Below, piece by piece: positions 7,359-17,983 of a DNA stretch of 64,000 nt (position 1 is its first letter; every line of letters starts with the position of its first letter). The notes under the pieces are model-generated. The model searched no databases. It saw only the letters and a program-made list of their open reading frames with translations, and was not told the origin of the DNA. The stretch is from Streptomyces sp. GESEQ-4 (GTDB lineage Bacteria; Actinomycetota; Actinomycetes; Streptomycetales; Streptomycetaceae), in contig NZ_JAFFSU010000005.1 in the NCBI RefSeq assembly GCF_017948455.1, positions 1-64,000 on the forward strand, read 5' to 3'. The position numbers were made by a program, and so were the translations under genes.

Positions 7359-10300
7359 TCAGCGGCGTCCGTCGTAGGGGCGGCCTGTACGTTCCCGTCC
7401 ACGCCGCAGCTCGGTACGCAGCAGCCGGGCCACCGGGTCGATCAGGCGACGCGCCAGCTCGTCCAGGTCCATGCCGGGGTCCTGCGGTGTCTCCGCACGC
7501 TGGGCCGTGCGCTTGGCGGAGGCGGAACGGCCGTTCCCCGCCTGGGGTTTGGCCGGTTCGGCGAGATCACCGGCTGCGGAGGCCGGCTGCCGGGGCCGCG
7601 TCGGAGTCGCCTTGTCCATACTCCCCGGAAGTGCGGAGTCGTCCGCGCTGTAGGCGCGCTGGACGGGGGGTGCGGCGCCGCCGGGCGGGGAGGTCCGGGG
7701 CCGGACCACGGGTACGTTCCCCGCCGATGCCGGGGCCGACGAGGCCGCCGGGCGGTCCGTGAGCGGGGGCGTCTGCGGGGCGGTGATCGGCAGGGACCGC
7801 GCAGGGACAGCGGCGGGCGCCCCGTGCGTCTCGCGGTGGGACGGCGCAAGTTGTACGACGGGGACGTGCCGGACCGCGGCGGACGAACCGGTCGTTCCCG
7901 CGCCCGAGTTCTGCGGGGCGGGGTGCGGGGTCGCGGCCCGCTGCACGTGAGGCGTCGCCGGGGTCACCGAGGACGGGCCCGGCGTCGGGCGTGCGGGGGT
8001 CCCGGTGCCGCCCTGGCTCTGGGGGGCGGCCTGGTCGCCCGGCCAGCGCATCGGCACCACGGGACGGTTGCCGGGGCGGGTGGCGGTGGGCTGTGCCGCA
8101 CCTTCCGGGGCCCGGGTGCTCAGGGTGAGCGGGCGCGCGGGCAGCAGTTGGAGGGTGCGGGGGGTGCGGTGTGCCGCCGGGGCAGTGGGCCGGTCGGCGG
8201 CCGGGGTACGGGCATCCGAAACGCCTTCGGCCAGGGCTCGGGCCACCACAACCGGGCCCGGGGCGCCGTGGGTTCGGGATGCCGCCTGGACGGAAGGTGC
8301 CGCGGAACCGGCCCCGGGGAGAGAACGTGAGTCGGCCGCGCCTGGGGTCCCGGCGCGTGGCGCCGCCGGAGCAGCGGGCCGGTCGGCGCCCGGCGTACGG
8401 GCATCCGAAGCGCCCTCGGCCAGAGCGCGCGCCACCACAACCGGGCCCGGGGCACCGTGGGTGCTGGGTGCCGCCTGGACGGAGGGTGATGCGGAACCGG
8501 TCCCGGCGGCGCCCTGGCCGCGGGATGCCGCCGGGGCAGCGGGCCGGTCGGCGCCCGGAGTGCCTTCGGCGAGGGCGCGCGGGTCGGCTGCGCCGAGGGT
8601 CCCGGTGGCGCCGTGGCCGCGGGGGGCCGCCTGGACGGAGGGTGATGCGGAACCGGTCCCGGCGGCGCCCTGGCCGCCGGGTGCCGCCGGGGCAGCGGGC
8701 CGGTCGGCGCCCGGGGTGCCTTCGGCGAGGGCGCGCGCCACCACAACCGGGCCGGGGGCGCCGGGAGTTGAGGGCTGTTGCACGCCGGGGCGTGGGGCGT
8801 TCCCGGCCGGGGCTGCGGGAGTTGCCGGGGTTGCCGCGCCTTCCGACGCGGTGGCCTGGGACGGCGTCACCAGGGGCGTCGCGGGTCCGGTGCCGTGGGC
8901 CGTGGGGTGGCCGGGTGACGTGGTGTCCCCCGTGGCGGAGGGGGTCGTGACGCGGCGCTGGACGTCGACCGACCCCAGCAGCGGCGCGTCCGTTCCGCTC
9001 TCCCCGCCCGCGGGCGGTGCTGCCTCGGCGGACGTACCGTCGCGCCCCGACCCGGCTGCGGAACCGCGGCCGTCCTGGCGAGACGGAGCACGCTGGACGT
9101 CCGGGCCGGACGCGGGCGGCGTGGTCTGGGCGGACGTACCGTCGCGCCCCGGCGCGGTCGCGGAACCGCGGCCGTCCCGGCGGGACGGAGCGCGCTGGAC
9201 GTCCGGGCCGCGGGAAGCGTGCGCGCCGGACGAGGTGGAACCCGGCACGGCTGCGCTCGGCGGCAGCGCGGGCAGCGGGGCGCCCAGGCCACCACGCGCG
9301 CGTGCCATGGACCGTCCCGCGTCGGACGTCCGGCGCGGGGCGGAGCCTTCCTGAGCCGTGCCCTGCACGCCACCGTCCGACGTACCGCCGCCTTCCGTCT
9401 GGCGCTGCACGACGGGAAGCGCCGGACCGGGCGCGGATCCGGTGCCTGACGCGGGGCGCGGGGCCGACCGACCCTCCGCCAACGGCGTTGCTGTGGACGG
9501 CAGTTCACTCAACGGAGCGCCAAGAGGAGCGCGGCTACCCGTGCGTGTGGCGGCGCGCTGTACGGGCGCCGTCGTCCCGGCCGCCGGTGCGGAGGGAGCA
9601 GCGGACGTGTCAGGGGCTGGGCGGGTGTCGGGCGCGGCCGGGCGCAGGGCGGGGACGCGGCGCGCGGGTCCGGCCTGGCGCCGGGCGACGGTCAGCCGGG
9701 GGCCCACCGGGCGGGGCTGAACGGCCACGGGGGACGGCCGTGACTCCGTCGCCGCGCGCTGGACAGCCGGTCCGGAAGTCGTACGACCCCCCGAACCTCC
9801 CGGCGACCGGGACGCGCTCCCGGAGTCCGACCCGGGCACGCCGGCCGTCGCACCCGGGACCACCGCGACCCGTCGCACCAGCGGAATCTCCCGAGCGAGG
9901 GCCGACCGGCCGGTGTCGGCAGGCGTCACGACGGCGGGAGCCGGCGAGGAGAGTACGGCGGGAGATTCCGCGGACGTGATGCCACGGGTGCGCGGAGCGT
10001 CGCCCGAACGTCCCTTCCCCGCACCGCTGTTGTCGGCGGAACGCTGAACCACGGGCCCGGCCCCGGAGGGCGCCGAGCGGGACGTCGTACCGGAAGAACC
10101 AGACGAAGAACCCGACCCGGACGAACCCGAACCCGTAGCCTGTCCCCCGCCGCCCAAGTCCCCCGCATCCGCCCCCTCTTGCCGCACCGCCCGCAGCAGC
10201 AGCGGCCCCCCGCCGGTGCGCGTGGGCTGGGGAGCGGCCGGGCGGGTGACCCCGCTGACCACGCCGGTCGGAGCGGTCGGCAGCAGGGCGTGGCCGAGGC

Positions 10301-10598
10301 CGTTGTCGAAGGCCGGGTTCTGCCAGGAGGCCAGGCCCGCGCGGAAGGTGAGGCCGTCGCTCACGCCGAGCGGGGCACGGGCGACGGTGAGCGGCGGCGG
10401 GGCGGTGCGGCGCCAGCCGCCGTCCCAGTCGCCGGGCACGGAGGAGCCGGAGGCACCGGCACCGGACGTGCCCCCGCCGTCACCCGGCGCACCCGGGACA
10501 GATCCGGACGAATCGCCGGAGCCGGACCGGCCGCTCTGCCCGGCGCCGGAGCCGTCCGCTCCGGCGGCCCGGCGGCGCAGCCTGTCCCGCCATGCCAT
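7359..10598 (-). CDS. Very long repetitive Pro/Ala/Gly-rich protein with VQR motifs in the CIS operon, function unknown
   Basis: 1079 residues, nearly all predicted disordered. Only the ends look foldable: MAWRDRLRRRAAG at the N-terminus and a charged helix near the C-terminus (MDLDELARRLIDPVARLLRT). The middle holds many VQR tripeptides (PVVQRA, GPVVQRS, GPDVQRAPSR) and two sets of internal repeats: four units around PGADRPAAPAA (8171-8765) and two around GPDVQRAPSR (9028-9210). It lies between the tail-assembly genes and the second tube gene, the place where phages keep the tape-measure gene. Composition argues against a helical tape measure, however. It could be a lumen or cargo-scaffold protein. 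Length is likely to vary between strains through repeat copy number. Confidence 0.7.
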   Translation of the reverse strand: MAWRDRLRRRAAGADGSGAGQSGRSGSGDSSGSVPGAPGDGGGTSGAGASGSSVPGDWDGGWRRTAPPPLTVARAPLGVSDGLTFRAGLASWQNPAFDNGLGHALLPTAPTGVVSGVTRPAAPQPTRTGGGPLLLRAVRQEGADAGDLGGGGQATGSGSSGSGSSSGSSGTTSRSAPSGAGPVVQRSADNSGAGKGRSGDAPRTRGITSAESPAVLSSPAPAVVTPADTGRSALAREIPLVRRVAVVPGATAGVPGSDSGSASRSPGGSGGRTTSGPAVQRAATESRPSPVAVQPRPVGPRLTVARRQAGPARRVPALRPAAPDTRPAPDTSAAPSAPAAGTTAPVQRAATRTGSRAPLGAPLSELPSTATPLAEGRSAPRPASGTGSAPGPALPVVQRQTEGGGTSDGGVQGTAQEGSAPRRTSDAGRSMARARGGLGAPLPALPPSAAVPGSTSSGAHASRGPDVQRAPSRRDGRGSATAPGRDGTSAQTTPPASGPDVQRAPSRQDGRGSAAGSGRDGTSAEAAPPAGGESGTDAPLLGSVDVQRRVTTPSATGDTTSPGHPTAHGTGPATPLVTPSQATASEGAATPATPAAPAGNAPRPGVQQPSTPGAPGPVVVARALAEGTPGADRPAAPAAPGGQGAAGTGSASPSVQAAPRGHGATGTLGAADPRALAEGTPGADRPAAPAASRGQGAAGTGSASPSVQAAPSTHGAPGPVVVARALAEGASDARTPGADRPAAPAAPRAGTPGAADSRSLPGAGSAAPSVQAASRTHGAPGPVVVARALAEGVSDARTPAADRPTAPAAHRTPRTLQLLPARPLTLSTRAPEGAAQPTATRPGNRPVVPMRWPGDQAAPQSQGGTGTPARPTPGPSSVTPATPHVQRAATPHPAPQNSGAGTTGSSAAVRHVPVVQLAPSHRETHGAPAAVPARSLPITAPQTPPLTDRPAASSAPASAGNVPVVRPRTSPPGGAAPPVQRAYSADDSALPGSMDKATPTRPRQPASAAGDLAEPAKPQAGNGRSASAKRTAQRAETPQDPGMDLDELARRLIDPVARLLRTELRRGRERTGRPYDGRR
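8171..8765. repeat. Four imperfect coding repeats of about 155-190 bp
   Basis: Copies begin near 8171, 8359, 8524 and 8680. Each contains the block around GGGCCGGTCGGCG and most end in CGCCACCACAACCGGG. In protein they encode variants of VVVARALAEG, TPGADRPAAPAA and SPSVQAA. Spacing differs between copies because of internal deletions. Confidence 0.75.
9028..9210. repeat. Two direct coding repeats of about 102 bp
   Basis: Bases 9028-9109 and 9130-9210 share most positions. They encode two copies of GPDVQRAPSR followed by a GRGSA...GRDGTSA spacer in the long disordered protein. Confidence 0.8.
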
Positions 10599-10602
10599 GT
10601 GC

Positions 10603-10761
10603 TCAACCGCCTTCGTTCATGCGGGTGTTGATACGGGCGATCTCGGCCACCCACTGCTGGCGTTCGCCGTGGGTCAGGTCGAGGATCTGCTCGCGTTGCC
10701 AGTGGAAGTGGTAGGCGATGTACGCGATCTCCTCCCGGAGCCGGGGAAGGGCGTACGTCAC
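10603..10761 (-). CDS. DUF6760-type small tail protein
   Basis: 52 residues beginning MTYALPRLREEIAYIAYHFH, followed by WQREQILDLTHGERQQWV. The GTG start at 10761 overlaps the stop of the upstream tail-assembly gene (GTGA). The sequence matches the short helical family found just after the tail-assembly gene in many CIS and some phages. The likely role by position is as partner or chaperone in tube/tail assembly, comparable to the small second tail-assembly chaperone of contractile phages. Unusually for this locus it is rich in aromatic and His residues (YIAYHFHW), unlike the disordered protein that follows four bases downstream. Confidence 0.8.
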   Translation of the reverse strand: MTYALPRLREEIAYIAYHFHWQREQILDLTHGERQQWVAEIARINTRMNEGG

Positions 10762-11252
10762 GATTCCCCCAGGCGCCCACCCGAGAGGTCGACCTCGAAG
10801 CCGCCCTCGCAGTGCGGGCAGGTGACCGCCGCTCGGGTGTGGCCCTCGCTGTTGACGCGGCGGTAGAAGTCCTGGAGGAACGCCACGTCGGTGGCGTACA
10901 TCCGCTCCACGATCCCGGCGTGCACATCGGTGATGTTGCCGAGCCGGGTGATCACCTGGCTCAGCAGCACCACGCTCAGGTACGCCGGGTTCTCCTTGAC
11001 CCGCAGGTCGATCTGGGGCCGCAGTTCGTCGCGGGCGGTGGCCAGGCGCATCGAGCCGTGCCGGTGCACCGTGCCCTCGTCGTCGACGTACCCGCGCGGG
11101 AGTTCGAACTCGAACTCGGTGCGCAGCCCGTGGTCCTCGCGGCGCGGCGGGGCGGCGGCCGGGGTGGCCGCCGCCTGCTCCGACGCCGAGGCGGGCGCCG
11201 TGGCCTGGAGGATCTCGTCCAGGTTGCCCGCCGTCACCGTACGGCGCCTCAT
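10758..11252 (-). CDS. Tail-assembly (gp26/gp51-like) protein with a C-terminal CxxC
   Basis: 164 residues from MRRRTVTAGNLDEILQ; the ATG at 11252 overlaps the tube gene stop (ATGA). After an Ala/Pro-rich linker (about 18-36) the core reads HGLRTEFEFELPRGYVDDEG, then VVLLSQVITRLGNI and ERMYATDVAFLQDFYRRV, which resembles phage tail assembly/T4 baseplate-hub chaperone-like families. It ends with CPHCEGGFEVDL, a single CxxC that may bind metal when dimeric. Its place directly after the tube gene mirrors tail-assembly chaperones in phage. It is probably an assembly factor and not part of the finished particle; confidence in the detailed role is modest. Confidence 0.7.
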   Translation of the reverse strand: MRRRTVTAGNLDEILQATAPASASEQAAATPAAAPPRREDHGLRTEFEFELPRGYVDDEGTVHRHGSMRLATARDELRPQIDLRVKENPAYLSVVLLSQVITRLGNITDVHAGIVERMYATDVAFLQDFYRRVNSEGHTRAAVTCPHCEGGFEVDLSGGRLGES

Positions 11253-11689
11253 TCGACGACGATCTCCTCGAACGTGATCGTGACGGACTCGGTGGCCGGC
11301 GACGACTCGCCCGCCTTCAGCGAGGGGCCCTCCCACTTGGAGGCCCAGCCCTGCATCAGCTGGATGCGGCGGACCGTGTTGCCCTCGGTGTCCTTGATCT
11401 CGATGGTCAGGTTCTGCCGCGCGGTGTTGACGGCGCCGTTGTTCAGCGTCTCCTTGATCCACTTGGTGAACTCGCTGCTCTGGTCGAGTCCCCGGGTGAT
11501 CGTGATCTCACCGGCCTGGCGCGCGCCGGGCTGCTTGCGGATGATCTGCTTGCCCTGGTCGCTGACCTGCTTGACCTCGACGACCTCCTCCTCGACGGTC
11601 AGTCCGCTGATCTCCTGGATCGACTCGACCAGGTAGCCACCGAGCTGCACGCCGAAGACGTGGGTGGAAAGAGCATCGCCCGTTGCCAT
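11249..11689 (-). CDS. cis1: Inner tube protein (Afp1/Hcp-like)
   Basis: 146 residues. It is a conserved phage tail/tube protein with HVFGVQLGGYLVESIQEISG at the N-terminus, the GEITITRGLDQSSEFTKWIK block and IQLMQGWASKWEGPSLKAG. Hexameric rings of this protein stack into the inner tube that the contracting sheath drives into the target. The gene follows the sheath gene by 35 bp, the normal sheath-tube order. It has no signal peptide, consistent with cytoplasmic assembly. The paralogue at 6910-7335 shares the fold but is clearly diverged, so the two are expected to occupy different places along the tube. Confidence 0.93.
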   Translation of the reverse strand: MATGDALSTHVFGVQLGGYLVESIQEISGLTVEEEVVEVKQVSDQGKQIIRKQPGARQAGEITITRGLDQSSEFTKWIKETLNNGAVNTARQNLTIEIKDTEGNTVRRIQLMQGWASKWEGPSLKAGESSPATESVTITFEEIVVE

Positions 11690-11724
11690 GACTGTCTGTC
11701 ACCTTTCCTTGAGGACCCGGCGGG

Positions 11725-13287
<1,563 letters not shown>

Positions 13288-13535
13288 GTTCGCTCCTTAG
13301 CGTCCTTGCTTGTCACCTGTGTCCAGGCCGAGTCTGCGGTGACGGGTGGGGCAGGTGACAGGGACCCGGGGACCTGGCCGGGGGCAGGCCCGCTGCCTTT
13401 CCGTACCTCCCGCACGGACCGTCCGGACATCCCCCGCCTTTGCCCTCACACTGCCCGTGCGGACCTGGACGCCCGGTCGGAGCGTGCGGTCCACTGGGGG
13501 ACGCGGCAGGCGTGCGCCGAACGAGGAGGCAGTAG

Positions 13536-15686
13536 ATGCAGAGGTCCGGACGGCGCACCGAGGGGACCGACGCCGAGCGGCCGGCGCGGGGCACGCCCGC
13601 CGCCCGGCGCGAGACACCCCCGGCCGGCGCCGCCGTCCCGCCCCCGCTCACCGCCGGCGTGCTGCGGGCGGCGCAGGGCAGCGCGGGCAACGCGGCGGTC
13701 ACCGGCATGATCGCCCGCCGCGCCCGCCCCGCGCCCGCCCCGGAGCAGTTCGACAGCGTCGACACCGAGGTGCCCAAGGTCCTGAACTCGGGCGGCAAAC
13801 AGTTCTCGGGGCCGGTCCGCCAGGAGATGGAGTCCCGCTTCGGCACCGACTTCTCCGACGTACGCCTGCACACCGGTGCCGCCGCCGGCCGCTCGGCCCG
13901 CGCCATCGGCGCCCGCGCCTACACCTCCGGCAGCCATGTCGTGCTCGGCCCCGGCGGCACCGACAAGCACACCCTGGCCCACGAGTTGACGCACGTCGTC
14001 CAGCAGCGCCAGGGCCCGGTGTCGGGCACGGACCACGGCAACGGCCTGAAGCTCTCCCACCCGTCGGACTCGTTCGAAAAGGCCGCCGAGTCCAACGCCC
14101 ACAAGGTCATGAGCGGGCCCGTGCCGGTGGCCCGCGCCGTCGACGGGCATGACCACGGGCACCACGAGTCGGACGGGCACGACCACGGGCACGGCGAGGT
14201 GCACCGCTCGGCCGAACCGGACGCCGTACAGCGTCTGGTGGGCTTCGAGGTGGAGCTGAGCGTGCCGAGCTTCGGTGCGCACGCCACGACGGGGCTGAAC
14301 CCGGTCGACGGGCGGCAGCCCGCCCCGGAGCTCGGCGCGTTCTTCCACGGCGGATTCCCCTACGCGGCCACCGTGATGAGCGAAGAGAACCTGACCATCC
14401 TCACCGACCACAACTCGCTCTCCCGCCGGGTCAGCGTCCTGCACATGGTGCTCGCCGGGCTGACTGGGTCCGACGGGAACCCCGTCGTGACCGGGAACCT
14501 CGCCTCTGCGATGAGCAACCTCGAGTACGTCACCGCACCGTTCGACGAGATGGCGCCGGGGTCCGACGCCGCGGTCAAGAAGGTCGCCGAAAGCATCGAC
14601 CAGCACGTCGACGCGATCTTCCGGCAGGACCCGGTGCACAACCTCTTCCCCGTGCCGCGTTCGCCCATGGCCGGGACCGGCACCCCGCTGGCCGCCCTGA
14701 GAGCGTGGCTGGGCCCGGACCTGTTCGACCACCCCAAGGTGCAGACGGCCATCAAGGCCTTCCAGTCCGACATCAAGGCGGAGATGTACCTCCAGGCCAC
14801 CCTCGGCGTGCTGCCGTCCGGGATGCCGTCGCTCTACAACTTCCAGGCCAACGACGTCAGCCACGACTCCCGGCGGGCACCCGGCAAGGAGCACATCGCC
14901 GACGGCTGGCGCGACGCCGCCGCCGCCGTCAACCGCTCGGTGCAGCGGCTGCGATCCGACGTCGTGCCGAAGCTCGTGCCCGACCTGGGGGCCGGCGAGC
15001 AGGAAGCCTTGACCGGCACCCTCGCGCTCGGTCTGTCCTACGCCATCGGCTCGGCGATGATCGAGGCCGGCGTACGCGGGCCCACCGCCTCCACGAAGAA
15101 CGCCGTGCCGTTCCTGCTCAAGCTGGCCAATCTCGGGACCATCCGGAATCAGGCCACCACCGACACGCTGCGCGCGAAGGACATCGCGCCGGAGGTGATC
15201 GGCGAACTCGCCGAGTGGATGCACAGCCAGATCCCCGAGACCGGTGTCGGGCACTGGGAGAAGCTTCTGGACAAGTACCCGGACAACACGCCGAACCCGG
15301 CCGGGCCGGCGTACGGCCACGGGCAGACCGGCGTCCAGAACACCGCTGGCATGCTGCACAGCCTGCTCAACGGCGAAGAGACCTTCCCGGTGATCGCGCC
15401 CGGCAAGGCACTGCCGAAGGCGGACGAGCCCAATGCCGCGATCGTGCCGCACATCGGTGGCCAGAAGGGCGCGCCCCTCGAGATGCGCTGGCTGACCAGG
15501 CGGGCCAACAACCCCGGAGAGCTGTGGGGCATGTTCAAGACGATCATGGACGAGGCCCGCAAGGCCAACCTGGCGACGGTCCCCAACGCGGAGAGCCAGC
15601 AGATCTGGGCGGCGGCCACCGACCTGGGGGCGACGCCCGCCGCGGCGCGGCGGGGGGCGCACGCAGCCGAGCTCATGGAGATGTGA
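13536..15686 (+). CDS. DUF4157 (eCIS core domain) protein with uncharacterised C-terminal domain, candidate CIS cargo
   Basis: 716 residues; GAGGAGG precedes the ATG. Residues about 82-158 form the DUF4157 metalloprotease-like domain with the HELTH motif at 149-153. A linker rich in His follows (204-222, DGHDHGHHESDGHDHGHG), then one VQR motif. The C-terminal part (233-716) contains GFEVEL (236-241), LEYVTAPFDE (329-338), QATLGV (420-425) and LEMRWL (648-653). In this order these resemble the GxExE, E-V(S/T)-P, Q-x-T-x-G and LE-x-R pattern of glutamine-synthetase-like amidoligases. That match is by eye only. DUF4157 proteins are known partners or cargo of CIS. The gene is transcribed opposite to its flanking operons and may have its own control. 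Confidence 0.8.
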   Translation: MQRSGRRTEGTDAERPARGTPAARRETPPAGAAVPPPLTAGVLRAAQGSAGNAAVTGMIARRARPAPAPEQFDSVDTEVPKVLNSGGKQFSGPVRQEMESRFGTDFSDVRLHTGAAAGRSARAIGARAYTSGSHVVLGPGGTDKHTLAHELTHVVQQRQGPVSGTDHGNGLKLSHPSDSFEKAAESNAHKVMSGPVPVARAVDGHDHGHHESDGHDHGHGEVHRSAEPDAVQRLVGFEVELSVPSFGAHATTGLNPVDGRQPAPELGAFFHGGFPYAATVMSEENLTILTDHNSLSRRVSVLHMVLAGLTGSDGNPVVTGNLASAMSNLEYVTAPFDEMAPGSDAAVKKVAESIDQHVDAIFRQDPVHNLFPVPRSPMAGTGTPLAALRAWLGPDLFDHPKVQTAIKAFQSDIKAEMYLQATLGVLPSGMPSLYNFQANDVSHDSRRAPGKEHIADGWRDAAAAVNRSVQRLRSDVVPKLVPDLGAGEQEALTGTLALGLSYAIGSAMIEAGVRGPTASTKNAVPFLLKLANLGTIRNQATTDTLRAKDIAPEVIGELAEWMHSQIPETGVGHWEKLLDKYPDNTPNPAGPAYGHGQTGVQNTAGMLHSLLNGEETFPVIAPGKALPKADEPNAAIVPHIGGQKGAPLEMRWLTRRANNPGELWGMFKTIMDEARKANLATVPNAESQQIWAAATDLGATPAAARRGAHAAELMEM

Positions 15687-15689
15687 CGC

Positions 15690-15711
15690 GACGACGTGCG
15701 GTGCCGTCGTC
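15690..15711. terminator. Weak hairpin between convergent genes
   Basis: GACGACG pairs with CGTCGTC over seven bases with an eight-base loop. It fills the 23-bp gap between the DUF4157 gene and the ATPase gene ends. There is no T tract, so its activity is uncertain. Confidence 0.35.
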
Positions 15712-17983
15712 AGGCACCCACGGCGTCCGCCATGTACGGCCCGAACTCGCCCTCCAGGACCAGCCGTCCGAGCTTGCGGTACTCCTGCGCGACCGCCGTC
15801 ACCACCTGCCGCATGGTGAGCGGACCGCCGGATTCCGCGGCGAGGTAGGCGGCGGTGACCGCGCAGGCGCGGATGGAGCCGCCGGCGAGTTCGAAGCGGT
15901 CCGCGCAGAAGGCGAGGTCCAGGTCGTCGGCGCGGGGCAGCCGGTCGCCCAGGCACCGGTCCCACAGGGCGAGGCGGTGACCGGCGTCGGGCACGGGGAA
16001 GTCCGCGACGACGTCCAGGCGGCGGGTGAACGCCTCGTCCAGGTTGGCCCGCAGGTTGGTGGTGAGCACCGCGATGCCGTCGAACGACTCCATACGCTGG
16101 AGCAGGTACGCCGATTCGATGTTGGCGTGCCGGTCGTGGGCGTCCTTCACCTCCGAGCGCTTGCCGAAGATCGCGTCGGCCTCGTCGAAGAGCAGCACCG
16201 CGTTGACCGCGGACGCCTCGGTGAAGATCCGCTCCAGGTTCTTCTCGGTCTCGCCGATGTACTTGTCCACAACTGTGGACAGGTCCACCACATACAGATC
16301 CATGCCCAGATCCGCGGCAACGACCTCCGCGGACATGGTCTTGCCGGTGCCGGACTCGCCCGCGAACAGCGCGATCACACCGCGTCCCCGGCCACCACCG
16401 GGCCGCATCCCCCACTGCCCGAGCACCTGCTCACGGTGGCGGGCCCGCAGCGCGAGCTCCCGCAGCCGCCGATGGGTGGTGGGCGGAAGCACCAGATCGT
16501 CCCACCCGACCCCCGGCTCCACCCGCCGCGCCAGCCGGTCCAACCCCGCCCCGTTCTGAGCGCGTACGGCAGCCCGCACATCGTCGGGCCGCACCGCACG
16601 CCCCGCCAGAGCCGCCGTACGCACCGCCACATCAGCGGCCCGCCGCAACTGCCCGGCATCCAGCCGATGCGCGGCAACAGCCGACGCGAGCTCCTCGGCG
16701 TCACCGGCGGCTTGGGCCAGCGAGTCGGCCTCACTGGCCGTGGCGCCATTCCCGGCGGCTGTGGCGAATGCGTCGGCGTCGTCCGGCGCGGATCCGTCGC
16801 CGGCGCCCCGCGTCGGGCGGCCGGTCGTGGGATCGGCACCGGCGGTCCGGGGGAACCCCTCGACGCCGCCGGGCACCGCCGAGCCCTCGCCCGCCGCCCG
16901 TTCCAGGGCGTGGCGCCAGCGGACGGCCTGGCGTTCGGGGGAGGGGGCTGGGACGGTCAGGGTGACGGGGGTGTCGGATGCCCATTCCGGGGACCAGCCG
17001 TCGGTGCCGTGGGTGAACAGGGGGATGCCGCGCAGGGCGGCGCACAACGTCCAGAGGGTGCGGGCCCGTTCGGCGGGTTCGGCGGGCAGTGATTCCAGCG
17101 GGCCCAGGACGACGCCGGCGCCGGTCAGGCGGGCTTCGCGGGCGGTCGCCCGGGCCAGCTCCGGCACGTCGGCCGGGCGCCGGGCGAGTGCCACCGCGTC
17201 CAGGGCGAGCGGGCGCAGTCCGGCCGCGTGCAGGGCGGCGGCGGCGAGTCCCTCGGCGTCGCCGCCGCGGCTGCGCAGATGGACGAGACCGACGCCGGTC
17301 ATCGCCGCGGCGGCCGTCAGGTGGACCTCCGCCTCCTCGGCGGTCGGGTCCTCCCGTGCCTCGGCCAGCACCCCGGCGAGCCGGGCGTCCGGCTGCGCGC
17401 TGCCCAGCAGATGCGCGGTGACCCGGTCGGGGACCACCAACACCCGGGACAGCGGCGGCCGTTCAGCCTCGGTGACCTCCACCAGACCGCCCTCGATCAG
17501 CGGCGCTCCGGAGGCGAGACGGAACCGGTCGGGCCCCGCGCCGGTGAGCCCGCACAGCTCCAGGGCGAGCCCGACCGTGGGCCGGCGGCGTGTCAGGTCG
17601 TCGTTGAGATAGCCGTAGAGCCGCTCGAACCGCGCGTCCAGATCCGGCGCCACCGCGACCAGGAGCAGGTCCAGATCGAGGGAGGACAGGCCGAACCGCC
17701 GCGCCAGTGCGTCGAGTACGGAACCGGCCGGCGGCTGCCAGGGCTCCTCCCCGGGTACGGCGAGACCACCCGGCTCGTCCAGGATCCGCGCCGCCGCCTC
17801 GGGCGTCAGGTACTGCCCCCGGTACGGATCGTCAGGATCCGGATCCCCGGCCCGCCGCACCCCCACCGCATGCCGCACCCGCTCCTCGACCGCCCGAAGT
17901 CGCGCCCACAAGGGGTCGATGGCGGCGGGGAGGGGTTCGACGGCGGGGTCGGCCACGACATCCGGTTCGACTGTGTACGTCAC
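15710..17983 (-). CDS. cis15: AAA+ ATPase of the CIS (Afp15/Cis15-like)
   Basis: 757 residues from the GTG at 17983. The N-terminal half has a divergent AAA-like region and a low-complexity insert. The C-terminal AAA+ module carries Walker A GESGTGKT (542-549), YIGETEKNLERIF, Walker B VLLFDEADAIFGKR (about 596-609) and the TTNLRANLDEAFTRRLD sensor/arginine-finger block. Afp15-type ATPases are needed for assembly of the particle and are absent from the finished structure. The start overlaps the TGA of a 58-residue ORF (GTGA). Its 5' region appears duplicated upstream (see 17980-18173). A longer upstream start is possible but lacks a ribosome binding site. Confidence 0.9.
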   Translation of the reverse strand: MTYTVEPDVVADPAVEPLPAAIDPLWARLRAVEERVRHAVGVRRAGDPDPDDPYRGQYLTPEAAARILDEPGGLAVPGEEPWQPPAGSVLDALARRFGLSSLDLDLLLVAVAPDLDARFERLYGYLNDDLTRRRPTVGLALELCGLTGAGPDRFRLASGAPLIEGGLVEVTEAERPPLSRVLVVPDRVTAHLLGSAQPDARLAGVLAEAREDPTAEEAEVHLTAAAAMTGVGLVHLRSRGGDAEGLAAAALHAAGLRPLALDAVALARRPADVPELARATAREARLTGAGVVLGPLESLPAEPAERARTLWTLCAALRGIPLFTHGTDGWSPEWASDTPVTLTVPAPSPERQAVRWRHALERAAGEGSAVPGGVEGFPRTAGADPTTGRPTRGAGDGSAPDDADAFATAAGNGATASEADSLAQAAGDAEELASAVAAHRLDAGQLRRAADVAVRTAALAGRAVRPDDVRAAVRAQNGAGLDRLARRVEPGVGWDDLVLPPTTHRRLRELALRARHREQVLGQWGMRPGGGRGRGVIALFAGESGTGKTMSAEVVAADLGMDLYVVDLSTVVDKYIGETEKNLERIFTEASAVNAVLLFDEADAIFGKRSEVKDAHDRHANIESAYLLQRMESFDGIAVLTTNLRANLDEAFTRRLDVVADFPVPDAGHRLALWDRCLGDRLPRADDLDLAFCADRFELAGGSIRACAVTAAYLAAESGGPLTMRQVVTAVAQEYRKLGRLVLEGEFGPYMADAVGA

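Noticed and set aside
8171..8765. Possible CRISPR-like array in the repetitive CIS gene
   Set aside because: Repeats are long, imperfect, in frame and encode Pro/Ala-rich protein units; no equal-sized spacers.
13446..16415. 989-residue open frame antisense to the DUF4157 gene
   Set aside because: Open frame is a by-product of high GC. The sense strand encodes DUF4157 and, beyond 15,710, the ATPase frame has clear Walker motifs.
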